Source: Rhizopus sp. PT2906
Taxonomy: Eukaryota > Mucoromycota > Mucoromycetes > Mucorales > Rhizopodaceae
Direction of reading: 5' to 3'
DNA: 36,736 nucleotides
Assembly: GCA_025529335.1 (NCBI GenBank)
Contig: JAMYHX010000441.1
Span: forward strand, 1 to 36,736
Shown: positions 9,750-20,923 of the stretch, one piece after another
Layout of the letters: each line of letters opens with the position of its first letter
Position numbering within the stretch: position 1 is the stretch's first letter
Position numbers and translations under genes: made by a program
Notes under the pieces: model-generated
Seen by the model: only the letters and a program-made list of their open reading frames with translations
Told to the model about the DNA's origin: nothing
The model's database searches: none

Positions 9750-11873
9750 ATGCTTAGATTTGCACGATCGATTATAGATACCGTCTTTGGTAGAAAGCGT
9801 CCATTGGAGGAAGAAGAAGAAGAAAACACACTCGCAAAAAAGCAAAAACTTGATAATGTTCTTCATCGTGTCAGAGTATCCAATTTGCCACAGATTGATT
9901 ATGCCAGTTTAAAGAAGTTCTTAAAAGCTCAAGGATACACACGTCTCAAGAAAGCGCCCAAGTGGAACTATTGCTTCATCACTGTTAATGTAAATATTAG
10001 TTATAATTGCATCACATTAATAGTAATCTTTTAATCAACACAAAAAGAATGAAGAAGAAGCAATGGAATGTGTCAAAAAGTTGAATGGACACACATTTAA
10101 GAAGAACGAATTGAAGGCAGAATATGATCCTACATCAGAAGTTGAATATCGTGAAAGATTTAGTAAAAAGAATAAGGGACAAGTGGATCCAAATGATACA
10201 CGTACTAGCGCTGAAAAATTAGCAGATCAAGTAACACCTTTTTGGAGGTAAGCACTGAGGGGGATCATTCTTGGCCTGGCTTATTAAGTATTTGCAGATT
10301 GGATTATGAGCAACAATTGATCAAAAAGAATAGACATGGAGTGAAGGCATTGGCCGCACTTAAAAAGAAACTGGCTGGTTTTTGTGATGATAAAACGAAG
10401 CATCAAATTGGTTGGGCTCGTGACAGGTAAAGATATGTTATTGCTGTATATGTGATTCCTTACCATCCATATATAGAGGAATGCTTCCATGTGAATTACT
10501 TCCAGTTATTGGCTCACCAGTGCTTCAAAATTATCGTACCAAGTGTGAATTCACCATTGGTAAAAACTTGAATGATGAACCCACAGTTGGTTTCCTTTTG
10601 GGGTTATACCGTGAGGGTATTGTAGCTGTTTTGGAACCAGATGAATGCTTGATTGTACCAGAAACAGCCAAGAAGATTGCAAAATACATGACAGATTATA
10701 TCAATGCATCTGATCTCCCAGTATACGATAGAGTCGAAAAGAAGGGTTGTTGGCGTACTATCATGACCAAAACGCCTAGCACAGGTGAAGTGCTGATCTT
10801 GATCCAAATGTGCTCTACTGATGTGCCCCCGGAAAGAGTACAACAGGAAAAGGCTGATTTAATTGAATTTTGGCAAGAAAAGAGTGATATCTCAGTCACC
10901 ACATTGCTATTCCAAGAATGGAATGGCTCTTCTAATGGTATTACAGATAAGGCACCTATCGAAGTGTTGACTGGGACCGGTTATATTTACGAAGAATTGC
11001 TTGGTCTGCGCTTCCGTTTGTCTGCACACTCCTTTTTTCAAATTAATACACCTGCTACTGAGATTTTGTATTCCAAGTGCGCGGAATGGTGTAATATTGA
11101 CAGCAGTAAAAAGACGACGTTGCTTGATCTCTGCTGCGGTACAGGTACCATTGGCCTTACTATGGCTAAGTCGGTTGATAAAGTCATTGGTATTGAAATG
11201 GTCCCTGAAGCTATCGAGGATGCCAAGATAAATGCCCAGTTGAATGGTAAGTGATCATACGACAATATAGAACGCTAGCAGTAACCAAAATGTAGATATA
11301 AATAATGTCACTTATTATGCCAGCAGAGTTGAAAAGGCAATGCATCATGTCAAGAATGAGCGCAACGAAGAAATTGTAGCTGTTTTAGATCCACCAAGGT
11401 AAAGTTAGATTATATATAAAGCATACTGTATCCTAATTGTATTTATAGAAACGGCGTTCATCCCAGTGTAATTGGCGCCATTCGTGAAAATTCACGCATA
11501 GAGCGTTTAATCTATATCAGTTGTGACTCGAAGCAAGCAGTAGATAACTTTACTGCGTAAGTTGGTGATGCTACATATATACATGAAAAAGATATTCATT
11601 CCCTATATTAGTCTTTGTAGACCTCAATCCAACAAGTACAAGGGCTTGCCATTTAAGCCTTCACGTGCTGTTACTATTGACTTGTTCCCTCAAACTGAGC
11701 ATTGTGAACTTATGGTTGAATTTGTAAGAATAAAAGAAGAAGAAGATTACCAAGAGGAAGAGGAAAATGGAAAAGAACAGAAAGAAGAACGCCAAGGAGA
11801 GCAGAAAGAAGTAGAAGCAGTAGAGACAAGTGAAGCTATTGTTGAAGTGCAGGCTTTACTGCGTGAATTTTAA
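9750..11873 (+). CDS. TRM2: tRNA (uracil-5-)-methyltransferase, TRM2/TRMT2A type (7 exons)
   Basis: Exons 9750-9989, 10048-10247, 10298-10426, 10477-11246, 11296-11398, 11449-11556 and 11612-11873 join in frame to 603 residues. An RRM-like domain (HRVRVSNLPQ, about residues 34-105) precedes the RumA/TrmA-type catalytic part. That part includes RTKCEFTIG, FFQINTPATE, the SAM motif LLDLCCGTGTIGL (405-417), LDPPR, the catalytic Cys in IYISCDS (Cys506) and the base Glu in QTEHCELM (Glu549). The enzyme makes 5-methyluridine at position 54 of tRNA. An RRM plus RumA layout resembles animal TRMT2A. The C-terminal 50 residues are a Glu/Lys-rich extension (EEEDYQEEEENGKEQKEERQ). The exon 4/5 junction uses the acceptor at 11295, because nearer AGs break the frame. 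Confidence 0.9.
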
Positions 11874-12761
11874 ATAAATCACAGCTGCAAATGAGCAATA
11901 ATTGACAAAAACATCAAAGCGAAAGGATTAAAGAGGTTGTGATCGTCTTTATTACTTTTTCACAACACCAGACTGATCATGTGGTGGCCGCACAGTACTA
12001 GCCACACCTTTTGCTTATTTCACACTCACGCCTTCTCTGAGCAAAAGAAGAGCTTATCTATTCATTTCATTCGTTCTCCACAGCAACTATGAGTTTGACT
12101 AAAAGCTACAAAGACTGCCCCTTCTGACCGCCTATTAATTTGTTTACATTTCATTGATGTCTCTTATGTTTTAATCGTTGGACTTTGGTAGTTTTGATTA
12201 GATAAGACTCAATGTCCTTCTATTCCCAATATCATTCAGAGTCTCGGTTTTCATCTTTTTACATACTACATGCTTCGTCGAGCTTATGCAAACTACTGTT
12301 GGGAATATATTCACGATACCATCAACAGATGATAATACAAAGCCGCCATTGATCATTTAAAGGAGGGTATCTTTACAGTCTTGAAATATATGATTTGTCC
12401 TTTTTCCTACAGTCAGGACTTGATTCTCTTTTATAAACACAAAATTAAACACTTATCATTTGTATTGTCGTATTCTTTTATAAAAGCAAGCATGTCGTCT
12501 TGTACATATGATCTTAAATGAAGATGATAGTCATAGGATTACCAAGTTATTTTAGGAAATAAACAACAACAAACGCCGTGTTGCTCTATGGTAGATCATC
12601 AGTTTAGTAGCTTGGTAATATATTAGTATTATTTTCTTATAATTGATCTTTAATTCGGCTCCTTACCAATTACATCAGTGTGTCACAGTTTATCTTGAAT
12701 GTTTGCTATGTACTTGTTTCTAACCTTTTCTCTTTTTTCTTTCTTTCTTTCTTTTAATAGA
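11874..12761. other. Gene-free spacer / possible leader of the CYSTM-like gene
   Basis: About 890 bp with no supported coding sequence. The last 40 bases are a long pyrimidine tract ending TTTTAATAG directly before the next ATG. That looks like an intron acceptor, so a 5' UTR intron with an upstream non-coding exon is plausible. A 9-bp inverted repeat (ATTACCAAG near 12539 and CTTGGTAAT near 12610) is present. Confidence 0.3.
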
Positions 12762-13074
12762 ATGCCAGAAAAGAAAGAATTACCACCAAATCGCTATTAT
12801 ACACCACAAGTACAGAGTAGCATATCCCATAAACCACCTTCAAGTAATCCTATTAAACTCGAGTTTTCTATTTAATTCATTCATACAATAGTATATCAAC
12901 CTGCGCCTAAACCTGAATCAGTCATAGTTCATGAAAAGACAAGAGTGCATAAAAATAACTCATGTTGCATATCTTGGTATGCTATTTATCATAAGCAAAT
13001 GGACATGTATACTAAGATGATTATATAGTTTATTAGCGTGCTTTATCTGTCTGGCAGTAAAAGATGAACAATAG
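12762..13074 (+). CDS. Small CYSTM-like Cys-rich tail protein (3 exons)
   Basis: Exons 12762-12843, 12892-12976 and 13029-13074 join in frame (introns of 48 and 52 nt) to 70 residues. The N-terminal half is Pro/Tyr/Gln-rich and hydrophilic (KKELPPNRYYTPQVQ, YQPAPKPES). The C-terminus is a short Cys-rich hydrophobic segment, NNSCCISCLLACFICLAV, followed by a charged end. This is the layout of the cysteine-rich transmembrane module (CYSTM) family: small tail-anchored proteins, often linked to stress tolerance in eukaryotes. The longest uninterrupted frame is far below usual ORF cut-offs. A pyrimidine tract and AG directly before the ATG suggest a 5' UTR intron. The family call is by composition and layout. 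Confidence 0.65.
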
Positions 13075-13311
13075 GTGTCTCTTTATGTAATTATTATCAT
13101 TGTTATTATTGTACAAGTAAATGTATATTCAAATTACATACAAAGACACTTGCTATTATTATTATTGTTATGCTTCGAAATACAATGTGAGAGTGTCCTG
13201 ATGCTAAACATATAAATAACTCAATGTATGTATTTATGTCATAAAAGATGGTCAATTCTAAAAATTACATATTCAATCAAATTAAGGTAACATGGCTTTA
13301 ATTTAGTAAGC

Positions 13312-14267
13312 TCATCTAGTATAAATGTCTCCATCTACAGTCCATAACTCACTTAAATGAGTTGGCTTTAGATGGTCTATGAAATGTTGTCGCCACTCTT
13401 TGATAAAGTTTTCTAAATCAGGCCAAAAGGATAACCCTCCCTCCACAATATGACGTTCCATTAGCTGCCCTATCACTCCTTGCCCATGTTCTATAAAATC
13501 AGGCCCCTTATAAAAGTCTTCTAGCTCGCTACATCTCTTTAGCATCGTTTCACGATTAACCGATTCATCATGATGCTTCTTCCAAAAGTCTCTTACAATC
13601 GTTTCCAAGACCGCCTGTCTCTCCTGTGGTATTTTATCAGCAGCATGAATCAAAGCAGATGCTGCCTTTCTTGCTTTTCTATGCTCTGGCAAATTTACCC
13701 AACCTTTCCCTTCCAATGGTATATCAAATCGTTTCGCATATTGTTTCTTTAATAAGGTTGCATCTGCTTCATACTTTGTGTGACACTGTTTGCATAATAA
13801 CAATAGATCTCTACTCTGTTGTATTGTTAGTCTAAGGTAAGTATGGATTGACTCACTGACTTGGATTTGATCACCAGTGGCATCCAATGTCTATACATTT
13901 CAGGAACTACTCCATTAATATAGTGATAATAAAAAGTTATCTCATAGTTTACCAACGTGATGAACTGTCAAATGTTCGTTTTGTCCACAACCAACACACA
14001 CATTCGACCTATCCTGAACCATATAATCACCTTCTCTATGCCCACTTCCCTTTGCTTCAAAGTTTAAAGCTATTGCCTTTGGTTCATTATCTATTATATT
14101 TGCCAAATTTCTCTTGAGATACCATTGTGCCTTTTTCCTATTGTTTGGAGTCAGAATAAAGGATCTACGAATTATTACACTTACTCATTACAACGAAACA
14201 TTAGTTTATGTTGACGAGAATACACCTTCCAGTTCTCATAAAAGATGTTTGACTTTTTACTTGGCAT
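13312..14267 (-). CDS. EXD2-like Zn/HNH-module protein (4 exons)
   Basis: Exons 14267-14185, 14137-13953, 13906-13857 and 13815-13312 give 273 residues. The protein resembles only the region C-terminal to the exonuclease domain of EXD2. It has MFRCNEKKAQWYLKRNLA, a first Cys pair in NVCVGCGQNEHLTVHHVVP, EMYRHWMP, KSKSSRDLLLLCKQCHTKYE with the second C-X2-C-H, and then a helical tail. The CxxC...HH...CxxCH pattern is that of a zinc-bound HNH/treble-clef nuclease-like fold. No 3'-5' exonuclease domain (DEDDy) precedes it; the gene starts directly at MPSKKSNIFYENWKVY. Intron 3 is only 41 nt. Function is unproven: a DNA-repair or RNA nuclease role would be inference from EXD2. It shares a 159-bp divergent promoter with eIF2B epsilon. 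Confidence 0.75.
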
Positions 14268-14426
14268 CACAATCTCTTTCTTTTCTCGAGGCATCTTTTA
14301 TAATGTAAGAAGCCACACACACGCATACAAAAATATAAACCTTTGCAAACATTTATATTTGACCGAGACTGTTAATTTCACTTGCTATTTTTTTGTTGAC
14401 CACATTTCTCTTCTTATTTTTCTTCA
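14268..14426. promoter_or_regulatory. Bidirectional promoter, EXD2-like / eIF2B epsilon
   Basis: Only 159 bp separate two divergent start codons, so the promoters must overlap. Long pyrimidine runs precede the plus-strand ATG. Confidence 0.6.
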
Positions 14427-16826
14427 ATGCCACCAAAACAGAAAAAGCCTAATACAAGTACTGAAGAAGATGGAAAAGAGTCATTTCAAGCTGTTATTCT
14501 AACAGATACATTTGAGGAACAGTTCCTTCCTATTTCCCATGAAATACCTAGAGTAAATAATACAAAGCACAAACAAACAAAATACATTGGCCTCATGTTG
14601 TCATACTAGTGTCTTATGCCGATTTGTAATATTCCAGCTATTGAATACACTTTGGAAGTCTTGGCTGCTGCTGATATCTTTGAAGTCTTTATTGTCTGTA
14701 CTTCTCATATTGACGCGATTAAATCCTACTTTGAGTAAGAGAACAAGGAAAATTTTTTAACTACAACACAGCTAAACACCTGTTAGTAATTCAGACCGAA
14801 CGAGATCCAAACTTTCTATTCAGATCGTTGCAGCACCTGAATGTCTTTCTGTAGGCGATGCGCTTCGTGAATTGGATGCTCGTCAACTGATCACAACTGA
14901 TTTTGTCTTGACAACTAGCGAACTTGTATCCAACATGAAATTAGACGAAGCACTTGAAGAGCATAGAGCGCGTAGGAAGAAGGATAAAAATTCCATCATG
15001 ACAATGATCTTGAAGGAGGCTTCAAGAACTCACACATCAAGGTATTCATATAATATATATATATATGTAATTCTCAAATAGACATATTTATTTTATTTGA
15101 TTAGGGCGAAGGATGCCAGCAGTGTATTCGTACTCGATCCTCGAACAGATCAATGTGTCTACTATGAACCCGTTGTATCTCTTCCTCGCAAAAAACGTAT
15201 CGAAATGTCACCGGAAGTATTCGAAAATAGGACTCAAATTGAGCTTCGTAATGACCTAGTCGACCCTTACTTTGACATCTGCTCTGTCGAAGTTCCTCCA
15301 CTCTTTTCCGAAAATTTTGATTGGCAAAAGTTGCGTAGTGACTTTGTGCACGGTATTCTCACTTCGGATATTTTGGGTAAGACGATCTACACAAAGATCG
15401 TTTCTGAACCTTATTTGGCTCGTGTCCAGAACGAAAAGTTATATAGCACCATTAGGTAATGACCACCAGTAAACATAAGATTAGTTATTGACCGTTCGGT
15501 AGTAAGCATATCTTGAACCGATGGGCGTTCCCTATCGTGCCAGAGACCAATCTGAAAGAAGGAGATGACTACGAATTCAGCAGAGGAAACATTTATAAAG
15601 CAAGAAATGTCAAATTATCCAGATCTTGTATCATTGATGATAACGTTCAAATTGGCTCGGGTACAATCATTGGTGAGAACAGCCGTATTGCTAACTCAGT
15701 CATTGGAAAGAATTGTGTGATTGGGGACAATGCTGTGGTAGAGGGTGCTTTTCTTTGGGATAATGTGACAATTGAAAGCAATTGTCATGTTAGACAGAGC
15801 ATCATTACTAACAATGCAGTCATTTTGGAAAATACAAGCATTGATCAAGGCTGTTTAATATCTCTTAATGTAAGTCATATTACATTGTTCGAGTTCATAT
15901 TTGTTTACCAAATACTAGGTTAAAGTGGGCCCTGACATGAACATTCAAAAATACTCCAGACTCAGTCTGTTGCCTCAACCCAAGACGAGCATGTTTGAAG
16001 AGAGCAGTGAAGAGGAAGACGAGGATGAAGGTAAGGAAGGTTATTCATTTTTGATCGGATATACTCATTTATAGACATAGAGCATCATCATACACTCACA
16101 GGGTCTAATGGTGAATCCATCTATTTCTGGACCCTTCGTGCAGATGATGATGAAGACACTGATATTCGTAATGTTAAACTTGGCTCATTAGCGTACAACA
16201 TGGCAGATATTGCTCTCAAAGATGGTGATCTTACCGAAAGTGCAAGTGAAGTAGGTGAATCCGAAGATAGTGATTCAGACATGGATACTATGGGTGGTGC
16301 TTGGGGATTAGAACCCAATATGGCTAAAAAGACCGAAGAGTTCAAGAAAGAAATTGCACAAACTATTGAGCGATCTATAAACGAAGGACACACGGTAGAT
16401 ACAGCAGCCCTCGAAGTGACTGGACTACGTATGTCAAGTAACGGATCATACACAGATGTTAGAGAGGTCATTGTTCCTATCATCTTGGATCATATCGACG
16501 CCAATAGTCCTGTTCAAAGCTTAAAGACTGTGTTCAGCAAATGGTCAGCCCTGATCGGAAAGATGACGCACTCCCCTGACGATCAATTGCATGTCTTGCA
16601 AATTCTTCAAAGATATTGTGCAACTAAAGAACACCTTAATAAGATCTTCTTGGGAGCATTACAACTGCTATATGATAGTGATGTAGTAGAAGAAGATGCG
16701 ATCAGAGCCTGGTATAATTCAGAATCGTCTAGATCAAATCCTTTAGAATCCAAATTAAGAGATAGAGCAACCAAGTTTATCGAATGGTTGGATGAAGCAG
16801 AAGAGGAAGACAGTGATGATGAATAG
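14427..16826 (+). CDS. GCD6: Translation initiation factor eIF2B subunit epsilon (7 exons)
   Basis: Exons 14427-14552, 14610-14734, 14787-15041, 15105-15455, 15503-15869, 15919-16030 and 16075-16826 give 695 residues, close to yeast Gcd6. The nucleotidyltransferase-like domain starts with FQAVILTDTFEEQFLPIS and PRCLMPICNIPAIEYTLE. A left-handed beta-helix follows, with hexapeptide repeats (VQIGSGTIIGENSRIANSVI, VIGDNAVVEGAFLWDN). The C-terminal W2 domain carries the catalytic exchange activity and has the acidic-aromatic ending KFIEWLDEAEEEDSDDE. The protein is the catalytic guanine nucleotide exchange subunit for eIF2 in the cytosol. Acidic linkers (EESSEEEDEDE, GESEDSDSDMD) connect the domains. 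All six junctions preserve phase. The RPA12 start follows 91 bp after the stop on the same strand. Confidence 0.93.
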
Positions 16827-16917
16827 ATAAATTAATAAAGGTGGCTTACTGTGACTGAATTTACCTTGTTTATTATTCTCCCTCCTTTTTTTTGTCTTTT
16901 TCGCCTTGTTAATAATC

Positions 16918-17403
16918 ATGTCAGCTTCAAATATCATCGGTTCACTTACCTTTTGTCCAGAATGTGGTAATCTATTAGATATGGCTGGTAGTGATGATGA
17001 TATCATACTCTGTAATCAATGTGGATGTGCATTTCGAACAGCAGGAATCGAAACTACAGAGGTCGTCACCACTTCCTCCGAACGCTCTTTTCAATCTTCT
17101 TTAAAAGCCAAACGTCATTTGGTTCAACAAAATAAAGCAGCACAACAAGCCAGAGCTATTGTAAATAGTTAATATTGAAAGAAAGAACAAAAGGGAGCTA
17201 ACTTGTAAATGTAGATTAAAGAAAAATGTCCAAGCTGTGGTAATCCAGAAATGGAATATCATACCATGCAGTTACGTTCTGCTGATGAAGGCCAAACAGT
17301 ATTCTACAACTGTAAAAAATGCGGGTAAAGGAGGCAGGAGAGATAGCTTGACATGTATATTAATGTACTTCTTCATAGTCACAAATACTCCATCAATAAC
17401 TAA
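16918..17403 (+). CDS. RPA12: RNA polymerase I subunit RPA12 (A12.2), 3 exons
   Basis: Exons 16918-17160, 17215-17324 and 17379-17403 give 125 residues, the usual size of this subunit. The N-terminal zinc ribbon has CPECG and CNQCG. The C-terminal TFIIS-like ribbon has CPSCG, the conserved loop RSADEGQTVFYNC and CKKCG, and ends HKYSINN. The acidic DE in the RSADEGQ loop is the RNA-cleavage signature. RPA12 supports transcript cleavage, proofreading and termination by RNA polymerase I in the nucleolus. The last exon is only 25 nt and cannot be found by ORF scanning, but without it the final ribbon would lose its conserved end. Confidence 0.95.
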
Positions 17404-17778
17404 GATAACATATACACACATTATACACCTTGTTTATCTTTTGTACATTAATAGAAAAAAATTAAAGCATATTTATATAAAACAGTGGTTTTCAGCCAGA
17501 TTATATCGCGAATTATTGCATTACATGAATATTGGGAAATATTACATGTGCCAGAAAATACACCAGAAGTTATGCTAATTCTACGGGCGCTACTTTTACC
17601 TACTACCTGTGATGTTGTCCAACAAAACTTTTGAAAGTGTGACTTTGTATTTCGCCCCCTTTCTGAACTTTAAATTCTTGAAGTGACGTTTTATTCTTTG
17701 ATGTTGTGGCCATTAATTCTCCTTTAATTCTTTAACTTTTTCTTCCACTTATTCTCTTTTTATCAAAGTAAAATAATC
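17404..17778. other. Spacer after RPA12
   Basis: No gene supported. It contains one copy (17502-17532) of a 31-nt sequence found again, inverted, at 20434-20464. Just before this copy, CAGTGGTTTTCAGCC (from 17483) resembles hAT-type transposon ends, but no partner end was seen. Confidence 0.35.
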
Positions 17779-18371
17779 ATGTCTGAGAGCTTAATTTTAG
17801 AACAGCACACACCCTTTCCTAGAGAAATCATTGTTGATATTGACTCTTAGAAAAATATCATTGAAAATTCACTTGCCCATCATTTAATATGTTGGATTTA
17901 TAAGAACAAGACGAATGGTGATATGTCTACTTCAAACGAAGAAGGTCAACCTATGCAAAAACGCGTAACAAGAAAAAGCATCATTTGAAAATGAAGTTCA
18001 TATGCCATCGATCTGGGTCCTATAAGAGTCGTGCTGGTGTACAGACAGAAGATGAATCAACTAAAAGCCGGCCAATTCAGAAACCAAGCAAGAAGGTCAA
18101 TTGCAAATGCTATGTTACTGTCACCTGCTATTTCGTAACACTTAATCAGGTCACTATCAAGCTTCATAATGAGCATAATTATCTTGTCGGTAGCCTTGAT
18201 GATATCTCTTTTTTACCTTTGTCGGATAATACAAAGGAAGCTCTATTGCAAAAGTTACGTGGAGGCTATGGTAGAAGAGACATAAGAGCTGCAATTCAAC
18301 GTCATTTTAATGAAAGGATAAGAGATTTTTTTTCTGAAGCCACTTGTTCTTCAACACATTCAGCTATCTGA
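17779..18371 (+). pseudogene. FAR1/MULE-like transposase N-terminal remnant
   Basis: An ATG at 17779 opens a frame with a stop at about 17848 and a frameshift near 17980. The following open part reads MKFICHRSGSYKSRAGVQTE, KPSKKVNCKCYVTVTCY, KLHNEHNYLVGSLDDI and LRGGYGRRDIRAAIQRHF. This is the FAR1-type zinc-binding DNA-recognition layout (fxCxRsGxxxxR, C-K-C, HNH) found at the N-terminus of Mutator-like transposases. A stop ends it at 18371, well before any catalytic domain or SWIM finger. The family assignment rests on motif pattern; it is clearly non-functional. Confidence 0.6.
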
Positions 18372-18488
18372 GGTACATAGAAGTACACAATAGAAGAAGA
18401 GTAGTTAAAATCATTATTGGCTGCATCTCGCCATTTGGAACAATTAGCTTTTCAAAGGTCAAATCATTGAAGTGAGGTAATACGGAAG

Positions 18489-18750
18489 ATGTGGAGAAAG
18501 AGTTCGCTCAGCCAGGCTAATGTGGATGGGGAGGGCAAGAAAAAACGCCTTGCAAAAGGCACCGCGGCCTATTGCATTGTCAAATTTGTTGAAGCTCTCA
18601 TGGATGTTCTGGATAGGCATGAAAAGCACGGATTTTTATTGTCATGGATAACTGCAGAATTCGCCACTCTTCTTTTGCTTTGGGATGCAATTAACAAAAG
18701 AAGATACAAGCTTTGCTTTTTTTTATGTATTGAATTAACTATGGATTTTG
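18489..18750 (+). pseudogene. Tc1/IS630-like transposase C-terminal remnant
   Basis: The frame opens MWRKSSLSQANVDG, KKKRLAKGTAAY and VKFVEALMDVLDRHEKHGF, typical of the catalytic half of Mucorales Tc1/mariner-IS630 transposases. The second catalytic Asp motif IVMDNCRIRHSSF is present, but only in another frame (from about 18638). The next block, DAINKRRYKL, returns to the first frame, after which the expected PPYSPFLNPIEE motif is lost. It belongs to the same broad family as the N-terminal remnant at 7839-8755, but lies on the other strand and cannot be the same copy. It ends against the 3' end of the pectinesterase gene. Confidence 0.7.
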
Positions 18751-18753
18751 TAA

Positions 18754-19812
18754 CTATCGGTTTTGAAACCATGAAGTATTGCCACCAAAGACCTTCTTAG
18801 CAGTAAATTGAGCAGCTTGATTATCACTCAAATTCTTTGAAAATTTGACACGTGCACTAGTCCAAGGACGCGCTCCAAAGTTCTTGTATTCTCCATAGAG
18901 AACATTACGTGTATCAGGGGTAGAGGTAGGCCATTCACTCCAGCCAGCAGGTTTGATGTGGTTACCAAGGTCTGAGTTCATGATGATGACACGAGCGTAT
19001 GAGCGCCAGGGACGACCCAAGTAGCAAGAGTCTGGAAACTGAGAAGAGGAAGTGAAAGCCATAGAAGGGTTATATGTTTTGGACAAGGGGCCTGATGGGA
19101 CAGTAGCCTTGAATACGCAATGATTAAAGTAAAAGCCACCAGGTGCATTTGCAGAATCATTGCCTTGAGCAGTGACAGAGGTGCCTTTTTGATTGGAGGC
19201 AATGACACACTTATCAAAGTAACCTAAAGCAATAGCAGGTCAATAATTGGACATTCTGTATATAATACTTTTCTTTCGTTTACCAGTGCCAAAGCCCCAA
19301 ATGAAGTCAACTGAACCTTCAATCCAGCAGTTCTTAAAGTAAGCAGAGCCACTACGGTTGATTAAAAGGGTATCTTGGAAACCGTAGATCTTTACATTTT
19401 TGAAATAAGCTTGAGGAGCATTGACATGCAGAGCAACATTAGCGACGCGTGTTTGCTTTAAAGTGTTTGCAATAATAATGTCTTGCATCATAACATTCTT
19501 GCCTGTAATGGTCAAGACAGCAGAATCAGCAGTGCTTCCAGTCTTGGCATTGGGATCGTGACCAGAGGCATATTGAATGATGACAGTACCGCTGGCAGGC
19601 TTCAACACGAGGTTCGATCGAGCAATGGTGAATTGTTCAGTGTATGTTCCGGGAGCAATCAAGACTGTATATGATTCAGCATTATTTGGAAGAGAGGCAA
19701 TGGCCTTGCTGATAGACTTGTATTGACAGGAATTACAGACACTGATAGTACCAGCAAAGACCAATTGAATACACAAGAGTGCCAGCGTAAGATATCCTAA
19801 AGAGAATTGCAT
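18754..19812 (-). CDS. Secreted pectin methylesterase (CE8), 2 exons
   Basis: Exons 19812-19284 and 19223-18754 (60-nt intron) give 332 residues. The start MQFSLGYLTLALLCIQLVFAG is a classic signal peptide. A longer in-frame start at 19905 is rejected because a TATA box lies at 19862-19856, about 45 nt before this ATG. Family motifs follow in order: APGTYTEQ, YGFQDTLL (catalytic Asp147), GSVDFIWG (Asp169) and LGRPWRSYARV (Arg247). The enzyme de-esterifies homogalacturonan outside the cell, releasing methanol and preparing pectin for hydrolases. It is the only obvious plant cell wall enzyme in the window. Its 3' end directly abuts a transposase remnant, so its terminator or 3' UTR may be transposon sequence. 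Confidence 0.94.
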
Positions 19813-19855
19813 TACTGTAGATGGAGAAAAGAATATATTATACAAATCAAGTGCC

Positions 19856-19862
19856 TTATATA
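19856..19862 (-). promoter_or_regulatory. TATA box of the pectin methylesterase gene
   Basis: TATATAA on the minus strand, about 45 nt before the chosen ATG; supports that start codon. Confidence 0.6.
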
Positions 19863-19905
19863 CCCAAGAGAGGGAGAGACGAGGTGTAGCACAAAGTAAA
19901 ACCAT

Positions 19906-20761
19906 TAATAAAACTCCATACGACTTATCCGTGGAATCTGTAACTAATACTTGGCCTGACTTGTAAATATATATGAGATCAATAACTGATGACTATAGGC
20001 TACGTTAATATAATTCAGTCAATTGCTTTAATAACTATGTATGGTTTATTGAATCGTAATAACATAACTAGTTTAATAATAACGATGATTTAACCCTTGA
20101 TCTGTAGTGAAACTAACTATAGAACATAAGGAGGTGTTTTAAAAAGGGATATTTTGCTTTCAAGGCTGTAACTTGTTGTATACTATGAATAAAAGTTTAA
20201 GCAACACAATAAAAAAATGTTTAATCATTACGGAGATTTTTTAATTACGGCGAATTTATGCCCGATGGTCACTCATTCAAGTTTATAAAAAGACGCTTTA
20301 AACAAATAAATCACTGAATTGACTACTGCATTGAAAAAAAAAAAAAAAAGGATAACGGTTAGAAGCAGTTTATAAAACTTGGGCTAATTGATAACTTGTT
20401 CAAGAATAGGAACGTGGTTGCCATGGCGATAAGATATTCATTTAATGCAATAATTCGTGATATAGTTTGCGACGTCGCACAATAAGTTGAAATATCCACG
20501 GCAATGCTTTGTAAAGGCAATTGAGACACGAATATAAAACAATAGATTATCTCAATAACGTATCTGCGCATCATTTTTTTATAATTCAGTCTGGATATAA
20601 AAGCAAAAAAAGTAAATATGATAATAGGTTTTGGAAGAAAGAATAAGAAACATCAATTCATGATTGCGTCTGGTTATGTGCCTTCAATTGCAATTTTACA
20701 AATAAAATTGTGTAACCATATACGGTGGTTCAACACAGAGCAAGTGACTACACAAAAAAGA
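19906..20761. other. Gene-poor region upstream of the pectinesterase
   Basis: AT-rich sequence without a supported gene. A minus-strand ORF (20574-20359) begins with a hydrophobic segment (IEIIYCFIFVSQLPLQSIAV) resembling a signal peptide. It overlaps a repeated 31-nt sequence (20434-20464) and has no recognisable domain, so I do not call it a gene. Confidence 0.3.
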
Positions 20762-20763
20762 TA

Positions 20764-20923
20764 CAGTCAGTCCTCGGTTCTGTCATAACCCTTGGTAGGT
20801 AGGTGTAGCATATTCCGACAAAGTACACTTAAATAAACAATCACGTCTCAGTTTTCTCATGAAATGGTATTCCAGAATCGCGATTATTCCAGGATAGAGT
20901 ATGACAAAAGTGAGGTCCTACTG
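20764..20923. mobile_element. 160-bp mariner/pogo-like MITE
   Basis: The left end starts CAGTCAGTCCTCGGTTCTGT and the right end, read in reverse complement, starts CAGTAGGACCTCACTTTTGT. About 21 of the 30 outer bases match when the flanking TA is included. A TA dinucleotide lies directly outside each end (20762-20763 and 20924-20925), the expected target duplication of Tc1/mariner/pogo elements. There is no coding capacity, so it must have been mobilised in trans. Confidence 0.6.

Noticed and set aside
19813..19905. Longer pectinesterase N-terminus from ATG 19905
   Set aside because: It would start upstream of the TATA box and place the signal peptide internally.
20359..20574. 71-codon minus-strand ORF with hydrophobic N-terminus
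   Set aside because: Signal-peptide-like start but no domain, and it covers a dispersed 31-nt repeat.
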